Shown piece after piece: positions 34,274 to 42,686 of a stretch of DNA of 64,000 nt. Origin of the DNA: JACZYA01 sp965247455 (GTDB lineage Bacteria; Acidobacteriota; Terriglobia; Acidiferrales; 2-02-FULL-67-57); assembly GCA_965247455.1 (NCBI GenBank), contig CBDFHE010000012.1, forward strand, positions 1-64,000, read 5' to 3'. Numbering within the stretch: the stretch's first letter is position 1; each line of letters begins with the position of its first letter. The notes under the pieces are model-generated. The model worked only from the letters and a program-made list of their open reading frames with translations. It made no database searches and was not told the origin of the DNA. The position numbers were made by a program, and so were the translations under genes.

Positions 34274-35943
34274 CCCGGATTTCCGATTTGGCTGTGGTAC
34301 CGTATCGCCAGGACCAGTCGCTGCGCCTTGAGTTTTGGGGCTCCGACGTAAGGAACCACACTACGGAGGGTGACACCCGGTGGGTGAATTACAACACGAG
34401 CCATTCCAGTTCGCGTTCAACGGCTTCTTGAAAGTCGCGTTCCAGGGATCGCGCGTCACTTCTGACGCTGGCCTCATTCTGGTGCGCGAGTTGGATGAAC
34501 GTCTGGGGCTGGAGACACTCATCGCCGAGCACCTGAGCGATTCCCGACAGGGGATGAACACCCAGTTCAGCGTGGTGGATCTCCTGCGGCAGTCGGTCTA
34601 CAGTCGCCTCGCGGGCTACGAAGATCTCAACGACGCGGGGCGCGTGTCGGCAGACCCAACATTTCGTCTCATCGGGTCGCCAAAGCGCTGGGACCGGGGT
34701 GCGGCGCTGACATCGACGCTGCATTGGTTCGAGACAGAGCTGCTGACCCACGAGGAGAATCTCGTCGGGTTGAGGGCCGTGAACCGGGAGGTGCTTGCAC
34801 AGGCCGAGATGGCGACGCGCGCCGACCGGATCGTGCTCGACATGGATTCGAGCGAGAGCCCGGTGCATGGGGCGCAGGAAGGGAGCGCCTATAACGGGCA
34901 CTTCGAGTCCGTCTGCTACCACCCGCTGTTTCTGTTCACCGAGCATGGGGACTGCCTCGCCGCCACGCTGCGGCCAGGCAACGTGCATAGCGCCGACGAC
35001 TGGGACGACCTGCTCGTACCGGAGATTGACCGGCAGCAGGTGGAGGGCAAGCGCGTAGCGTTCCGCGCAGACGCCGCGTTCGCGAAGCCCGAGATCTACG
35101 ACGCGCTCGAGCAGCGCGACGTGGACTATGCCATTCGCATGCCGGCGAACAAGAGCTTGGAGCTGGAAATCGAAGACATCCTCTTTCGTCCGCCGGGACG
35201 GCCGAGCTGCAAGCCCTTGGTGCGCTACCAGAGTTTCCGCTATCAGGCCAAGAGCTGGACCACGCCCAGACGGATCGTCGCCAAGGTGGAGCACCACCAA
35301 GGTGAGCTGTTCCCTCGCGTCGGCTTCATCGTGACCAACATGGCCCTCCCGAGCCGCTCGGTCGTGCGGTTTTACAACAAGCGCGGTACGGCGGAGCAAT
35401 GGATCAAGGAAGGCAAGCAGGCCACCCACTGGACGCGGCTGTCGTGCCATCGTTTCCGGGCGAACGAGGTGCGCCTGCAACTGAGCGTCCTGGCCTACAA
35501 TCTGGGCAACTTGTGGCGCAGACTGGTCCTTCCGCTGCGGGTCAAGCGCTGGTCGCTCACGAGTCTCCAGCAGCGACTGGTGAAAACTGGGGGCCGGCTG
35601 GTGAAGCATGCGCGGTACTACTGGCTTCTGCTGGCGGAAGGGCATCTCACGCGGCGGCTGTTCGGCGACATGCTGCGGAGGATCTGGGCGCTACCCGTGC
35701 CGGCAGGCTGACGCGCGGCCTGAAGTGCAACGAAGCCCGCCCGGCGATGACACGGGGCACACGTGTGGAGCGGTGTCTGAGAAATGCCCGAAAAGCAGGG
35801 GTTCCAGTCGGTCGCACGTCGGCGCGGGCTCAGATGAAGGCCTTTGAAGCTGAGCGATTGTGCGACGATCGAAGTTTTTGTGCGATCGGCGGCGATCGGG
35901 TGTATAAACGTGCCATCAGGGGCAGGCAAAACGGAAATCCCGG
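34274..35943 (+). mobile_element. IS1380-family insertion sequence, copy 3
   Basis: 1670 bp with the same inverted repeats as copies 1 and 2, flanked by CTAAG on both sides. It sits in intergenic DNA 55 bp upstream of the ligA start and may alter ligA expression; any outward promoter activity is unknown. Confidence 0.95.
34380..35711 (+). CDS. IS1380-family DDE transposase (copy 3)
   Basis: 443 residues, protein identical to copy 1. Full-length, acidic residues D154/D156, D231 and E339 present. Because the element has matching 5-bp flanks, this copy is the best candidate for a functional, recently mobile transposase. Confidence 0.93.
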   Translation: MGELQHEPFQFAFNGFLKVAFQGSRVTSDAGLILVRELDERLGLETLIAEHLSDSRQGMNTQFSVVDLLRQSVYSRLAGYEDLNDAGRVSADPTFRLIGSPKRWDRGAALTSTLHWFETELLTHEENLVGLRAVNREVLAQAEMATRADRIVLDMDSSESPVHGAQEGSAYNGHFESVCYHPLFLFTEHGDCLAATLRPGNVHSADDWDDLLVPEIDRQQVEGKRVAFRADAAFAKPEIYDALEQRDVDYAIRMPANKSLELEIEDILFRPPGRPSCKPLVRYQSFRYQAKSWTTPRRIVAKVEHHQGELFPRVGFIVTNMALPSRSVVRFYNKRGTAEQWIKEGKQATHWTRLSCHRFRANEVRLQLSVLAYNLGNLWRRLVLPLRVKRWSLTSLQQRLVKTGGRLVKHARYYWLLLAEGHLTRRLFGDMLRRIWALPVPAG

Positions 35944-35967
35944 CTAAGTAGGCTTTGCCGACAGCAT

Positions 35968-36048
35968 CCCCCAGGCAAGGGCTCGTCCTGAAGGCTTCAG
36001 CCTGAGGCTTCTGCCCGAGGGCTCGCCCTGAAGGGCCTGGGGGCTCGG
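35968..36048. repeat. Dispersed palindromic repeat, family A
   Basis: Second copy of the element at 1390-1458, in the same orientation, starting CCCCCAGGCAAGG and ending GCCTGGGGGCTCGGT. It has an extra CTTCTGCCCGAGG step in the middle. Confidence 0.75.
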
Positions 36049-36212
36049 TATGAATTGGGGCCGAGTTCGGAAAGGCTGTTTCCTGCCGCTTCTCCCTCTC
36101 AGGCGAGGTGAACTTTTCCACCACCCGCCCCTTACGGCGACGAGTCTCAACTTCAGGCCCGGCCAGCCGATAGGAAGATTTGAGGGTTGTGCAGCAAATT
36201 TTTCGTGGCATT

Positions 36213-36602
36213 ATGGGAAACCTGAACCATCAATCCTGGCCAGCCAGCCCACGGAGCGGTGCCCCGGCCAGAAATTATCCCGGTGGGGCACGCGCTCGCA
36301 AACGGCAGTGCGGGTACTGCGGAAAGATCCTCGACAGCCATGTGAGGCGGTGCCCCAATTGCCGCGAGGAACTGCCGGAATTCCACGCCGTTGACAGCCA
36401 TGGCACGACTCAAGAAGGAGGGAAAGTCCGGCAAGGACTACTCTACATGCTACTAGCCGCGGTCCCGTACTACTTTGCCGGCGGGTACAACCCGATGGAA
36501 TTCCCCCTCACCGTCATTCCTCCGCTCCTGGATATCTGCTTGCCGCTGCTCTTTCTGGGCGGGCTGGGCCTGACCCTCTGCGCGCTCCTACGGGGCAAGT
36601 AA
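36213..36602 (+). CDS. Hypothetical zinc-ribbon membrane protein
   Basis: About 129 residues (MGNLNHQSWPASPRSGAPAR start; a GTG/ATG 11 codons earlier at 36180 is possible). A short zinc ribbon, CGYCGKILDSHVRRCPNC, is followed by two hydrophobic helices (LLYMLLAAVPYYFAGGY; PPLLDICLPLLFLGGLGLTL). Many small bacterial membrane proteins have this layout; function unknown. No strong ribosome-binding site is seen. Followed after about 105 bp by the DagK-like gene on the same strand. Confidence 0.6.
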   Translation: MGNLNHQSWPASPRSGAPARNYPGGARARKRQCGYCGKILDSHVRRCPNCREELPEFHAVDSHGTTQEGGKVRQGLLYMLLAAVPYYFAGGYNPMEFPLTVIPPLLDICLPLLFLGGLGLTLCALLRGK

Positions 36603-36708
36603 CCCTCCGCTCCCACCTTGCCGGCCGTCTGCCGACGGGTGAACAGGCAGAAAACAGTTGGGACTCGACCTGGGGATAGTCTTTTCCTCATAATGGCTGC
36701 GCCCAGCC

Positions 36709-37620
36709 ATGCCCGCGACGCCACGCTTTCGCAACGCCGCCCTCATCTATAACCCCCTCTCCGGCCGGCTGCGCTGGAAACGCCAGCGCGACCTGGACCG
36801 CGCGACGCACCTGCTCGACGCCTACGGCATTCGCATCATTCGCATTCCCACCACCAGCGCCGGCAGCGCCACCGCGCTGGCCCGCGAACAGGTGGCTGCG
36901 GGCCGCGACCTGATTATCGCCTGCGGGGGCGACGGCACCGTCAACGAAGTCGTCAACGGCATGGCCGGTTCGCGGGTACCACTGGCGCTGCTGCCGGCCG
37001 GCACGGGCAATGTGTTGGCCAGGGAATTGGGGCTGCCCTGGGACATCTGGCGCGCGGCGGAGTATATTCCCGCAAGTGAAGTCCGCCGGATTGCACTGGG
37101 CCGGGCCGGCGACCGCTACTTCATCTGCATGGCCGGAGTGGGTGTGGATGCTAACATCGTCTATCGCCTGAGTATTGGGACCAAATTGAGCCTGGGCATG
37201 CTCTCTTATTGGATTGAGTCCTTCCGCCAACTCCTGGAGTATGAGTTTCCGCTTTTTAGTGTGCGGGTGGAGGGGCAGGGCTTCCCGGCCGCCCTTCTGA
37301 TCGTCAGCCGAACCAAGAACTACGGCGGCCCTGTGCAACTGACGCGTAGGGCTGACCTGTTCAGCGACGAGTTTGAGGTCTGCCTCTTTCAACGGCGCAA
37401 CCGCTTTCTCTACCTGCTCTATTTTCTGGCGCTGCAAGCGGGGCTGCTGGAGCGCTTCCGCGACGTGCGCTTTCTGCGCACCCGGAGGGTGGAAGCGCAG
37501 CCGAGGAACCAATGCATTCACGTGCAAGTGGACGGAGAGCTGGCGGGCGCCCTCCCGATGGATTTTGTCATCGTGCCGGAGGCGCTCTCGCTGCCGGTCC
37601 CGCGGTCAGGAGGACGCTAG
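36709..37620 (+). CDS. Diacylglycerol/sphingosine kinase-like lipid kinase (YegS/DagK family)
   Basis: 303 residues of the DAGK catalytic fold: ALIYNPLSGR, the nucleotide-binding GGDGTVNEVVNG (residues 73-84), LPAGTGNVLARELG (95-108), and the beta-rich second domain with AGVGVDANIVYR and VQVDGELAG. Transfers phosphate from ATP (or another NTP) to a lipid hydroxyl at the inner face of the membrane. Substrate may be diacylglycerol or another lipid alcohol. The GTG of the next gene lies 5 bp after the stop, so the two are likely co-transcribed. Confidence 0.85.
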   Translation: MPATPRFRNAALIYNPLSGRLRWKRQRDLDRATHLLDAYGIRIIRIPTTSAGSATALAREQVAAGRDLIIACGGDGTVNEVVNGMAGSRVPLALLPAGTGNVLARELGLPWDIWRAAEYIPASEVRRIALGRAGDRYFICMAGVGVDANIVYRLSIGTKLSLGMLSYWIESFRQLLEYEFPLFSVRVEGQGFPAALLIVSRTKNYGGPVQLTRRADLFSDEFEVCLFQRRNRFLYLLYFLALQAGLLERFRDVRFLRTRRVEAQPRNQCIHVQVDGELAGALPMDFVIVPEALSLPVPRSGGR

Positions 37621-37624
37621 GGCC

Positions 37625-38608
37625 GTGGACATCCTCACCCATACGTTGACGGGATTGACGCTGGCGCGCGCGGGCGCCGGCCGCGCCGCTCCCTATGGCA
37701 CGCTGGCGCTGGTGGTGGCGGCCAACATTCCGGATATTGACTACACCTACGCGCTCGGCGACCCGCTGAGCTATCTGGCCCGGCGAGGGACGTGGAGCCA
37801 TTCCCTGCTGGGCGCAGCCGGACTTGCCGCTGGAGTGGCTTTGTTGTTCTGGTTGCTGATTCGCCGCCGCCGCACCGCACCGCACCTGTTGCGCAACCTG
37901 TTTCTAGTTTGCCAACTGGGCGCCTTCAGTCATTGGGCTCTTGACGGGGCGAGCGCCTCGGGGATTCAGTTGCTCTATCCTTTCAGCGAAACTTTCTACG
38001 CGCTGGACTGGCTCCCCGCCACCGATCTCTGGTTGGTGGCGTTGCTGCTGCTGGGCTTGTTGCTCCCGATCCTGTTTCGACTGATCTCCGAGGAAATCGG
38101 TGCGCGCCGGAGCGAAAGCGGCATCCGCTGGGGCGCCGGCTTGGCGCTGGCCGCCTGCGTACTGCTGGTTGCGGGGCGCGGCACATTACACAGCGATGCC
38201 GAAGCGCAGCTTGATTCCCGCCTGTATCGTGGGCGCACGCCGCTGCGGGTGGCCGCCTTCCCCACTCCGCTCAGCCCATTTCAGTGGCACGGAATAGTGG
38301 AAACGGAGGGTACCTACGAGACAGTTGAGATTAGTTTTCTGGGCGTGCAACGCGGCGGCGGTTCGACCCGCACGTACTACAAGCCGGAAGACTCACCGAC
38401 GCTGAAAGCCGCGCTGGCGACTCGCACAGCGACGGTGTTTATGGCGCGAGCGCGCTTCCCGCACCTGGTGGTCATCCCTCAGCCGCAGGGGTGGCAGGTG
38501 CGGATACAAGACATTCAGTACGCCTCGGACGCCTCAGCGTTGCGACGGCATGTTGCCTGGATCGAGTTGGACGAAAGCAACCAAGTGCTCTCGGAAGGTT
38601 TGCGCTAA
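37625..38608 (+). CDS. Metal-dependent hydrolase-like membrane protein (DUF457/YdjM type)
   Basis: About 327 residues. GTG 37625 starts VDILTHTLTGLTLARAG, the family's N-terminal metal-binding histidine motif. NIPDIDYTY and WSHSLLGA supply further Asp and His ligands, and FSHWALDGASASG a later pair. Four or five membrane helices are followed by a C-terminal soluble domain with a WHGIVETEGTY motif. Members of the LexA-binding/YdjM-like group are predicted membrane-bound hydrolases with no proven substrate. The open frame extends upstream to 37373 but overlaps the kinase gene, so that start is rejected. Confidence 0.75.
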   Translation: MDILTHTLTGLTLARAGAGRAAPYGTLALVVAANIPDIDYTYALGDPLSYLARRGTWSHSLLGAAGLAAGVALLFWLLIRRRRTAPHLLRNLFLVCQLGAFSHWALDGASASGIQLLYPFSETFYALDWLPATDLWLVALLLLGLLLPILFRLISEEIGARRSESGIRWGAGLALAACVLLVAGRGTLHSDAEAQLDSRLYRGRTPLRVAAFPTPLSPFQWHGIVETEGTYETVEISFLGVQRGGGSTRTYYKPEDSPTLKAALATRTATVFMARARFPHLVVIPQPQGWQVRIQDIQYASDASALRRHVAWIELDESNQVLSEGLR

Positions 38609-38663
38609 CCCCGCCGAGGGCGGGACAGGCGGCGGTTGGGGTCGTCGCGGTTCCCCGACGTGA

Positions 38664-38789
38664 CTAGAACCTGTTGCATAATCTCTCTCCAGGGAGGCCT
38701 CAGGGGCTAAAGCCCCTGGTTTTTTCGGCTTCTTAACGTCAGGGCTGAAGCCCTGACCCGCCATGCCGAGATTATGCAACGGCTTCTAG
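38664..38789. repeat. MITE-like element, family C (two GGGCTRAAGCCC hairpins inside a 22-bp inverted repeat)
   Basis: Outer arms CTAGAACCTGTTGCATAATCTC-like (38664-38685) and its near-complement ending CTAG (38768-38789) enclose two hairpins, CAGGGGCTAAAGCCCCTG and TCAGGGCTGAAGCCCTGA. The element contributes the stop codon of the VTT protein gene. The GGGCTAAAGCCC core recurs at 46291-46412. Confidence 0.75.
38701..38725 (+). terminator. Possible rho-independent terminator within the family C element
   Basis: Stem CAGGGGC/GCCCCTG with loop TAAA, followed by GTTTTTT on the plus strand, 93 bp after the stop of the DUF457-like gene. It fits an intrinsic terminator for that gene, supplied by the repeat. 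Confidence 0.5.
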
Positions 38790-39430
38790 CCGGCGGGAGC
38801 CCGCGGGCGGCGGAATCGCTCCGCCAGACGGGCGAGCAGGTAGCCGATCAAGATCAGTCCAATGGCGATGCCGGCGATTTGCAAGAAATTGTGCTGCAAG
38901 TAAGACAGGGCCTGCGACCCGAAGTAAGCGCCCAAGAAACCCCAGCCGAAGTAACGCACACCCCGGCCGAGGCTGAGCGCCGCCAGGAAATAACGCAAGC
39001 GCACCTGAAACACTCCGGCGGCGAGGACAAAGAGCTTGAAGGGCGTGGGCGGAGGCATCAGGGCGGGAACGGCCACGGTGAGGAACTCGTTTCTTTCGTA
39101 CCAGCGGCGCATGCGCTCAACCTGGTCGGGCTTGGCCTTCTTCCGCAGCAGCAAATCCCCCCCCTTGCGCCCCAGGTAAAAGACCACCAAGCACCCCAAT
39201 ACGGAGCCCACCGTAGCCATCCCGGCGTAGAAGGCCCAGCGGGAGGGGTCTTGGACGGACAGCCAAATCACGAGTAAATCGTTGACAATGGGCAGAGTGC
39301 CAAAGGAAGAGTCAATGAAGGCAATGAGCAGCAGACCCCAACCGCCGGCCACGCCGATCAAGGAAGAAACCCAGCCGGGAGTGCCAGCCGGGACAGCAGA
39401 AGTGCCAGAAGCTTGGAATAGGTTGAGCAA
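38786..39430 (-). CDS. VTT (SNARE-associated/DedA-like) membrane protein
   Basis: 214 residues with five or six helices. IDSSFGTLPIVNDLLVI, GSVLGCLVVFYLGRKGG and VPALMPPPTPFKLFVLAAGVFQVRLRYF form the VTT-domain pattern (a re-entrant loop with an acidic residue, a G-xxxG helix and a Pro-rich second loop), closest to the YqaA/DedA-like group. Bacterial DedA proteins affect envelope stability, and some flip undecaprenyl phosphate or phospholipids. The last codon and stop lie inside a family C repeat, so the C-terminus (RRPRAPAG) may have been altered by it. Confidence 0.8.
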   Translation of the reverse strand: MLNLFQASGTSAVPAGTPGWVSSLIGVAGGWGLLLIAFIDSSFGTLPIVNDLLVIWLSVQDPSRWAFYAGMATVGSVLGCLVVFYLGRKGGDLLLRKKAKPDQVERMRRWYERNEFLTVAVPALMPPPTPFKLFVLAAGVFQVRLRYFLAALSLGRGVRYFGWGFLGAYFGSQALSYLQHNFLQIAGIAIGLILIGYLLARLAERFRRPRAPAG

Positions 39431-39873
39431 AGTCCTCTATTGTAAGCGACCCCGCGCCAACGCACAAGGCGGCCCTGTCATGCCGAGCAGAGCCCGAAGG
39501 GCAAGGCGAGGCATCTGCTTGTTCTAGAAGGCTGGAGGAAAAAGCAGATTCCTCGCTGCGCCTGCCGGCTCCGCTCGGAATCACAGTTCGCCGGTGACCC
39601 GTCGGCGGCGTCTCCAAACTAACCTAGGACACTACTAGGCGGGTGGCCGGGTTGTTGGGGGTGGCTGAACTATGCTATAAATACGCGTTTTCTGGTCGGG
39701 GTTGAGGGTGCACGCGTGCACCCTCCGCGGGTTTCCTGCTTGCTTCTAAGCCGATGGAATCGAGGCCGAGTGCTGGCCCGACGCGGCGATGCGCCGGTTG
39801 AAATCATAATCGTAAGTGGGTTGGCCTAGTCCCTAGGAGCAACGGGCACCGGGCCACAGACAAAGGAGAAGGA
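39431..39873. promoter_or_regulatory. hppA upstream region: repeat remnant, promoter and long leader
   Basis: About 440 bp without a gene. 39480-39600 holds a hairpin-forming repeat with GCCGAGC/GCTCGGC arms. A promoter-like pair TTGTTG (39652-39657) and TATAAA (39676-39681), 18 bp apart, precedes hppA. It would give a leader of about 185 nt containing the perfect palindrome GAGGGTGCACGCGTGCACCC plus TC (39704-39725). AAAGGAGAAGG just before ATG 39874 is a strong ribosome-binding site. The leader could carry regulation, but no known riboswitch is recognised. Confidence 0.5.
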
Positions 39874-41988
39874 TTGATGGGAGAGACGCTGTTCTTCGCT
39901 TTGGGAATTGCGGCGCCGGTGGCGGCAGGCGCTTTTGCGTTCTTTCTGAAGCGAAGAATCGACCGGGCCGAGGCCGGCACGGACAAGATGCAGAGGATCG
40001 CCGCGCAGATTCGCAGCGGGGCCATGGCCTTCCTGCGGATTGAATACACCGCCCTAGCCGGTTTTGTTGCTGTGATGTTCGTGGTGCTGTGGGCCTTCCT
40101 GCCCCAGGGCCGCTATATCGCCGTAAGTTTCCTGCTGGGGGCGGTGGCGTCGGCGACAGCCGGCTGGATTGGCATGCGAACGGCCACCAGCGCGGGCGTG
40201 CGCACCACCCATGCGGCGCGCACGGGGTTGGCAGCCGCGCTGCGGGTGGCCTTCTCCAGCGGGGCGGTGATGGGCTTGACGGCGGTGGCGCTGGGCACGC
40301 TCGGCATCACCACACTCTACTACGCCTTCGGAGGTCTGGAAGGGCAGGGCAAGGAGGCGTCCGGGTATATCTTCGGTTTCTCCCTGGGGGCATCGCTGAT
40401 TGCGCTGTTCGCGCGCGTGGGGGGCGGCATCTTCACCAAGGCGGCGGACGTGGGGCAGGACCTCTCCGGCAAGGTGGAAGCCGGCATCCCCGAGGACGAT
40501 CCGCGCAACCCGGCCACCATTGCCGATAGCGTGGGAGACAACGTGGGCGACGTGGCCGGCATGGGCGCGGACCTCTTCGAATCCTATGTGGGCAGCATCA
40601 TCTCCTCCATGGGGTTGGCGTGGGGATTGAGCGCTACGCGCGCGGTGGAGTTGTGGGGAACCGAGCAAAGCGCCTTCGGCGACTTGCAACAGTCGCTGGT
40701 GCTGTTCCCCGTGAGTCTGGCCGGGGTGGGCATCCTATCTTCGATCCTGGGCACGTTTTTCGTGCGAACCAGCGACGAGAAACACATTCACCGCGCGCTC
40801 GTCACCGGCCTGCTGGTGGCTTCGGTTCTGGTGCTGGTCGGGGGCGCCGTGCTGGTGAACGTGCTGGAGATTCCCTGGGCGGTGTTTGGGAGCGTAGTGG
40901 CCGGGTTGGTGGTGGGGGTGGCCATCGGGCAGGTGACCGAGTACTTCACCGCCAAAGACAAAGGGCCGGCCCGCCACATTGCCGAGCAGTCCAAAACCGG
41001 GCCGGCGACCAATATTATTGCCGGGCTCTCGACCGGCATGCACTCGGTCGGGATTCCCATCCTCCTGATTTGCCTGGGCATCTACCTGAGCTATCAGTGG
41101 GCGGGGCTCTACGGCATTGCCATCGCCGCGGTTGGGATGCTCTCCACGCTGGGCATCAGTCTGGGCGTGGACGCCTACGGGCCGGTGGCGGACAACGCCG
41201 GCGGCATCGCGCAGATGAGCGCCCTGGAAGAAGAGGTGCGCCGGCGGACGGACTCGCTGGACGCGGTGGGAAATACCACCGCTGCGGTCGGAAAAGGATT
41301 TGCCATCGGCTCGGCTGCGCTGACGGCCCTGGCCCTGTTCAGCGTGTTCCGCGGGGCGGCGGCGGAAGCGGTGGAGGCGGCGGGCGGCGCCGACGCTTTT
41401 GCAGCCCGCCACCTGAGCATTAACTTGGAAAACCCCAACGTTCTAATTGGCCTGTTGCTGGGCGGCATGCTGCCCTATATCTTTTCCGCGCTGGCGATGG
41501 GAGCGGTGGGGCGCTCGGCCAACAGCATGATCGAGGAGGTTCGCCGGCAGTTCCGCACCATCGCCGGCTTGATGGAGGGGAAGGCGGAGCCCGACTCCGC
41601 CCGCTGCGTGGCCATCGCCACCAAGTCCGCGCTGCGGGAGATGATCCTGCCGGGCTTGCTGGCGGTGTTCGCGCCGATTGCGAGCGGTTTTCTGCTGGGC
41701 GTGGCAGGACTGGCGGGATTGCTGGCGGGGGCGCTGATCTCCGCCGTCATGCTGGCGCTGATGATGGCCAACGCCGGCGGGGTGTGGGACAACGCCAAGA
41801 AGTACATCGAAGACGGGAACCTGGGCGGCAAGGGCTCCGAAACCCACAAGGCCGCCGTGATTGGCGACACCGTGGGCGACCCCTTCAAAGACACCGCCGG
41901 CCCCAGCCTCAACATCCTGATCAAGTTGATGAGCGTGGTCTCGATTATTTTTGTGCCGCTGATCGTGGCGTGGATCAAGACCGGATGA
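39874..41988 (+). CDS. hppA: K+-dependent membrane-bound pyrophosphatase (ion pump)
   Basis: 704 residues, about 16 membrane helices. Hydrolyses pyrophosphate and pumps H+ and/or Na+ across the membrane. Pyrophosphate-site motifs are intact: DVGQDLSGKVEAGIPEDDPRN (about 191-211), DNVGDVAGMGADLFESY (221-237), and late in the protein a GDTVGDPFKDTAGP motif. GNTTAAVGKGFAIGSA (465-480) has alanine where K+-independent enzymes have lysine, so this is the K+-dependent class. Whether it moves Na+, H+ or both is not decidable by eye. The start is supported by a strong ribosome-binding site. Single-gene unit. Confidence 0.93.
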   Translation: MMGETLFFALGIAAPVAAGAFAFFLKRRIDRAEAGTDKMQRIAAQIRSGAMAFLRIEYTALAGFVAVMFVVLWAFLPQGRYIAVSFLLGAVASATAGWIGMRTATSAGVRTTHAARTGLAAALRVAFSSGAVMGLTAVALGTLGITTLYYAFGGLEGQGKEASGYIFGFSLGASLIALFARVGGGIFTKAADVGQDLSGKVEAGIPEDDPRNPATIADSVGDNVGDVAGMGADLFESYVGSIISSMGLAWGLSATRAVELWGTEQSAFGDLQQSLVLFPVSLAGVGILSSILGTFFVRTSDEKHIHRALVTGLLVASVLVLVGGAVLVNVLEIPWAVFGSVVAGLVVGVAIGQVTEYFTAKDKGPARHIAEQSKTGPATNIIAGLSTGMHSVGIPILLICLGIYLSYQWAGLYGIAIAAVGMLSTLGISLGVDAYGPVADNAGGIAQMSALEEEVRRRTDSLDAVGNTTAAVGKGFAIGSAALTALALFSVFRGAAAEAVEAAGGADAFAARHLSINLENPNVLIGLLLGGMLPYIFSALAMGAVGRSANSMIEEVRRQFRTIAGLMEGKAEPDSARCVAIATKSALREMILPGLLAVFAPIASGFLLGVAGLAGLLAGALISAVMLALMMANAGGVWDNAKKYIEDGNLGGKGSETHKAAVIGDTVGDPFKDTAGPSLNILIKLMSVVSIIFVPLIVAWIKTG

Positions 41989-42014
41989 CGCTTGCCGTAG
42001 AGGAAAAGGGCCGG

Positions 42015-42518
42015 TCAGGGCATGCGGATGCGGACTTTGATGGAGCCGGCGCGCTTTTGCACTTGCCGCACCAGGCGGGCGAGCTTCTTCCAGTGAGAAG
42101 ATTGGGGAAGAGCCCGCAAGGCTTGCCGGAGAGACTTGGCTTTCGCTTCGATCCTTTCCGCAGTGGTGACGACTGAAACCGGAAGAAAATTCTCGTCGAA
42201 TTCCTCCACCGCCGCTAGGAGCTTTCGCGCTTCGGGTTCCAACGCCTCCACCTGTTGCAACAACTCGGGCGGCAGCGGGTCTTGCACGGGCCTCCCAGCT
42301 TCAACGCACAACTCAGCCGCCAACTCCACCAAGCGCCGGCTGTCTTTCATGACCTTCTCGCGGGCGGATTGCAGCCAGCGCCGCCGGCGCTCATGGTTCC
42401 ACCGCCTGCTTTGCGCCGCCTCCGTCGCAGCCCCAGACACTGGAGGAAGTACACCGGCGGTCAGGAACGACCAGCACAAAACCCACACGAGACTCTTAGT
42501 CGAGAGGCGCGGCTGCAT
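42015..42518 (-). CDS. Secreted helical hypothetical protein
   Basis: 167 residues. A signal peptide (about 1-30, SLVWVLCWSFLTAGVLPPVSGA) is followed by a charged, wholly helical protein (RRWNHERRRRWLQSAREKVM; LLQQVEALEPEARKLLAAVEEF) with a basic end. Not recognised; similar short exported coiled-coil proteins are common in Acidobacteriota. It converges with hppA, 26 bp apart. No neighbour indicates a role. Confidence 0.6.
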   Translation of the reverse strand: MQPRLSTKSLVWVLCWSFLTAGVLPPVSGAATEAAQSRRWNHERRRRWLQSAREKVMKDSRRLVELAAELCVEAGRPVQDPLPPELLQQVEALEPEARKLLAAVEEFDENFLPVSVVTTAERIEAKAKSLRQALRALPQSSHWKKLARLVRQVQKRAGSIKVRIRMP

Positions 42519-42686
42519 ACCGCCATAATGGCAAAAATTCTCCGCTCAAGGAAGCCCTGGCGGAGCAGGAATGGTAGTGCGACCACTTAGCCAACTTTAT
42601 TTCCCAGCGGTGTTGGCAAGCGTAGTGGCCGCCGGTAGAATGAGCTTCGCCCGGACGGCCATGCCGGTCACAGAAGGGGGGAACCA

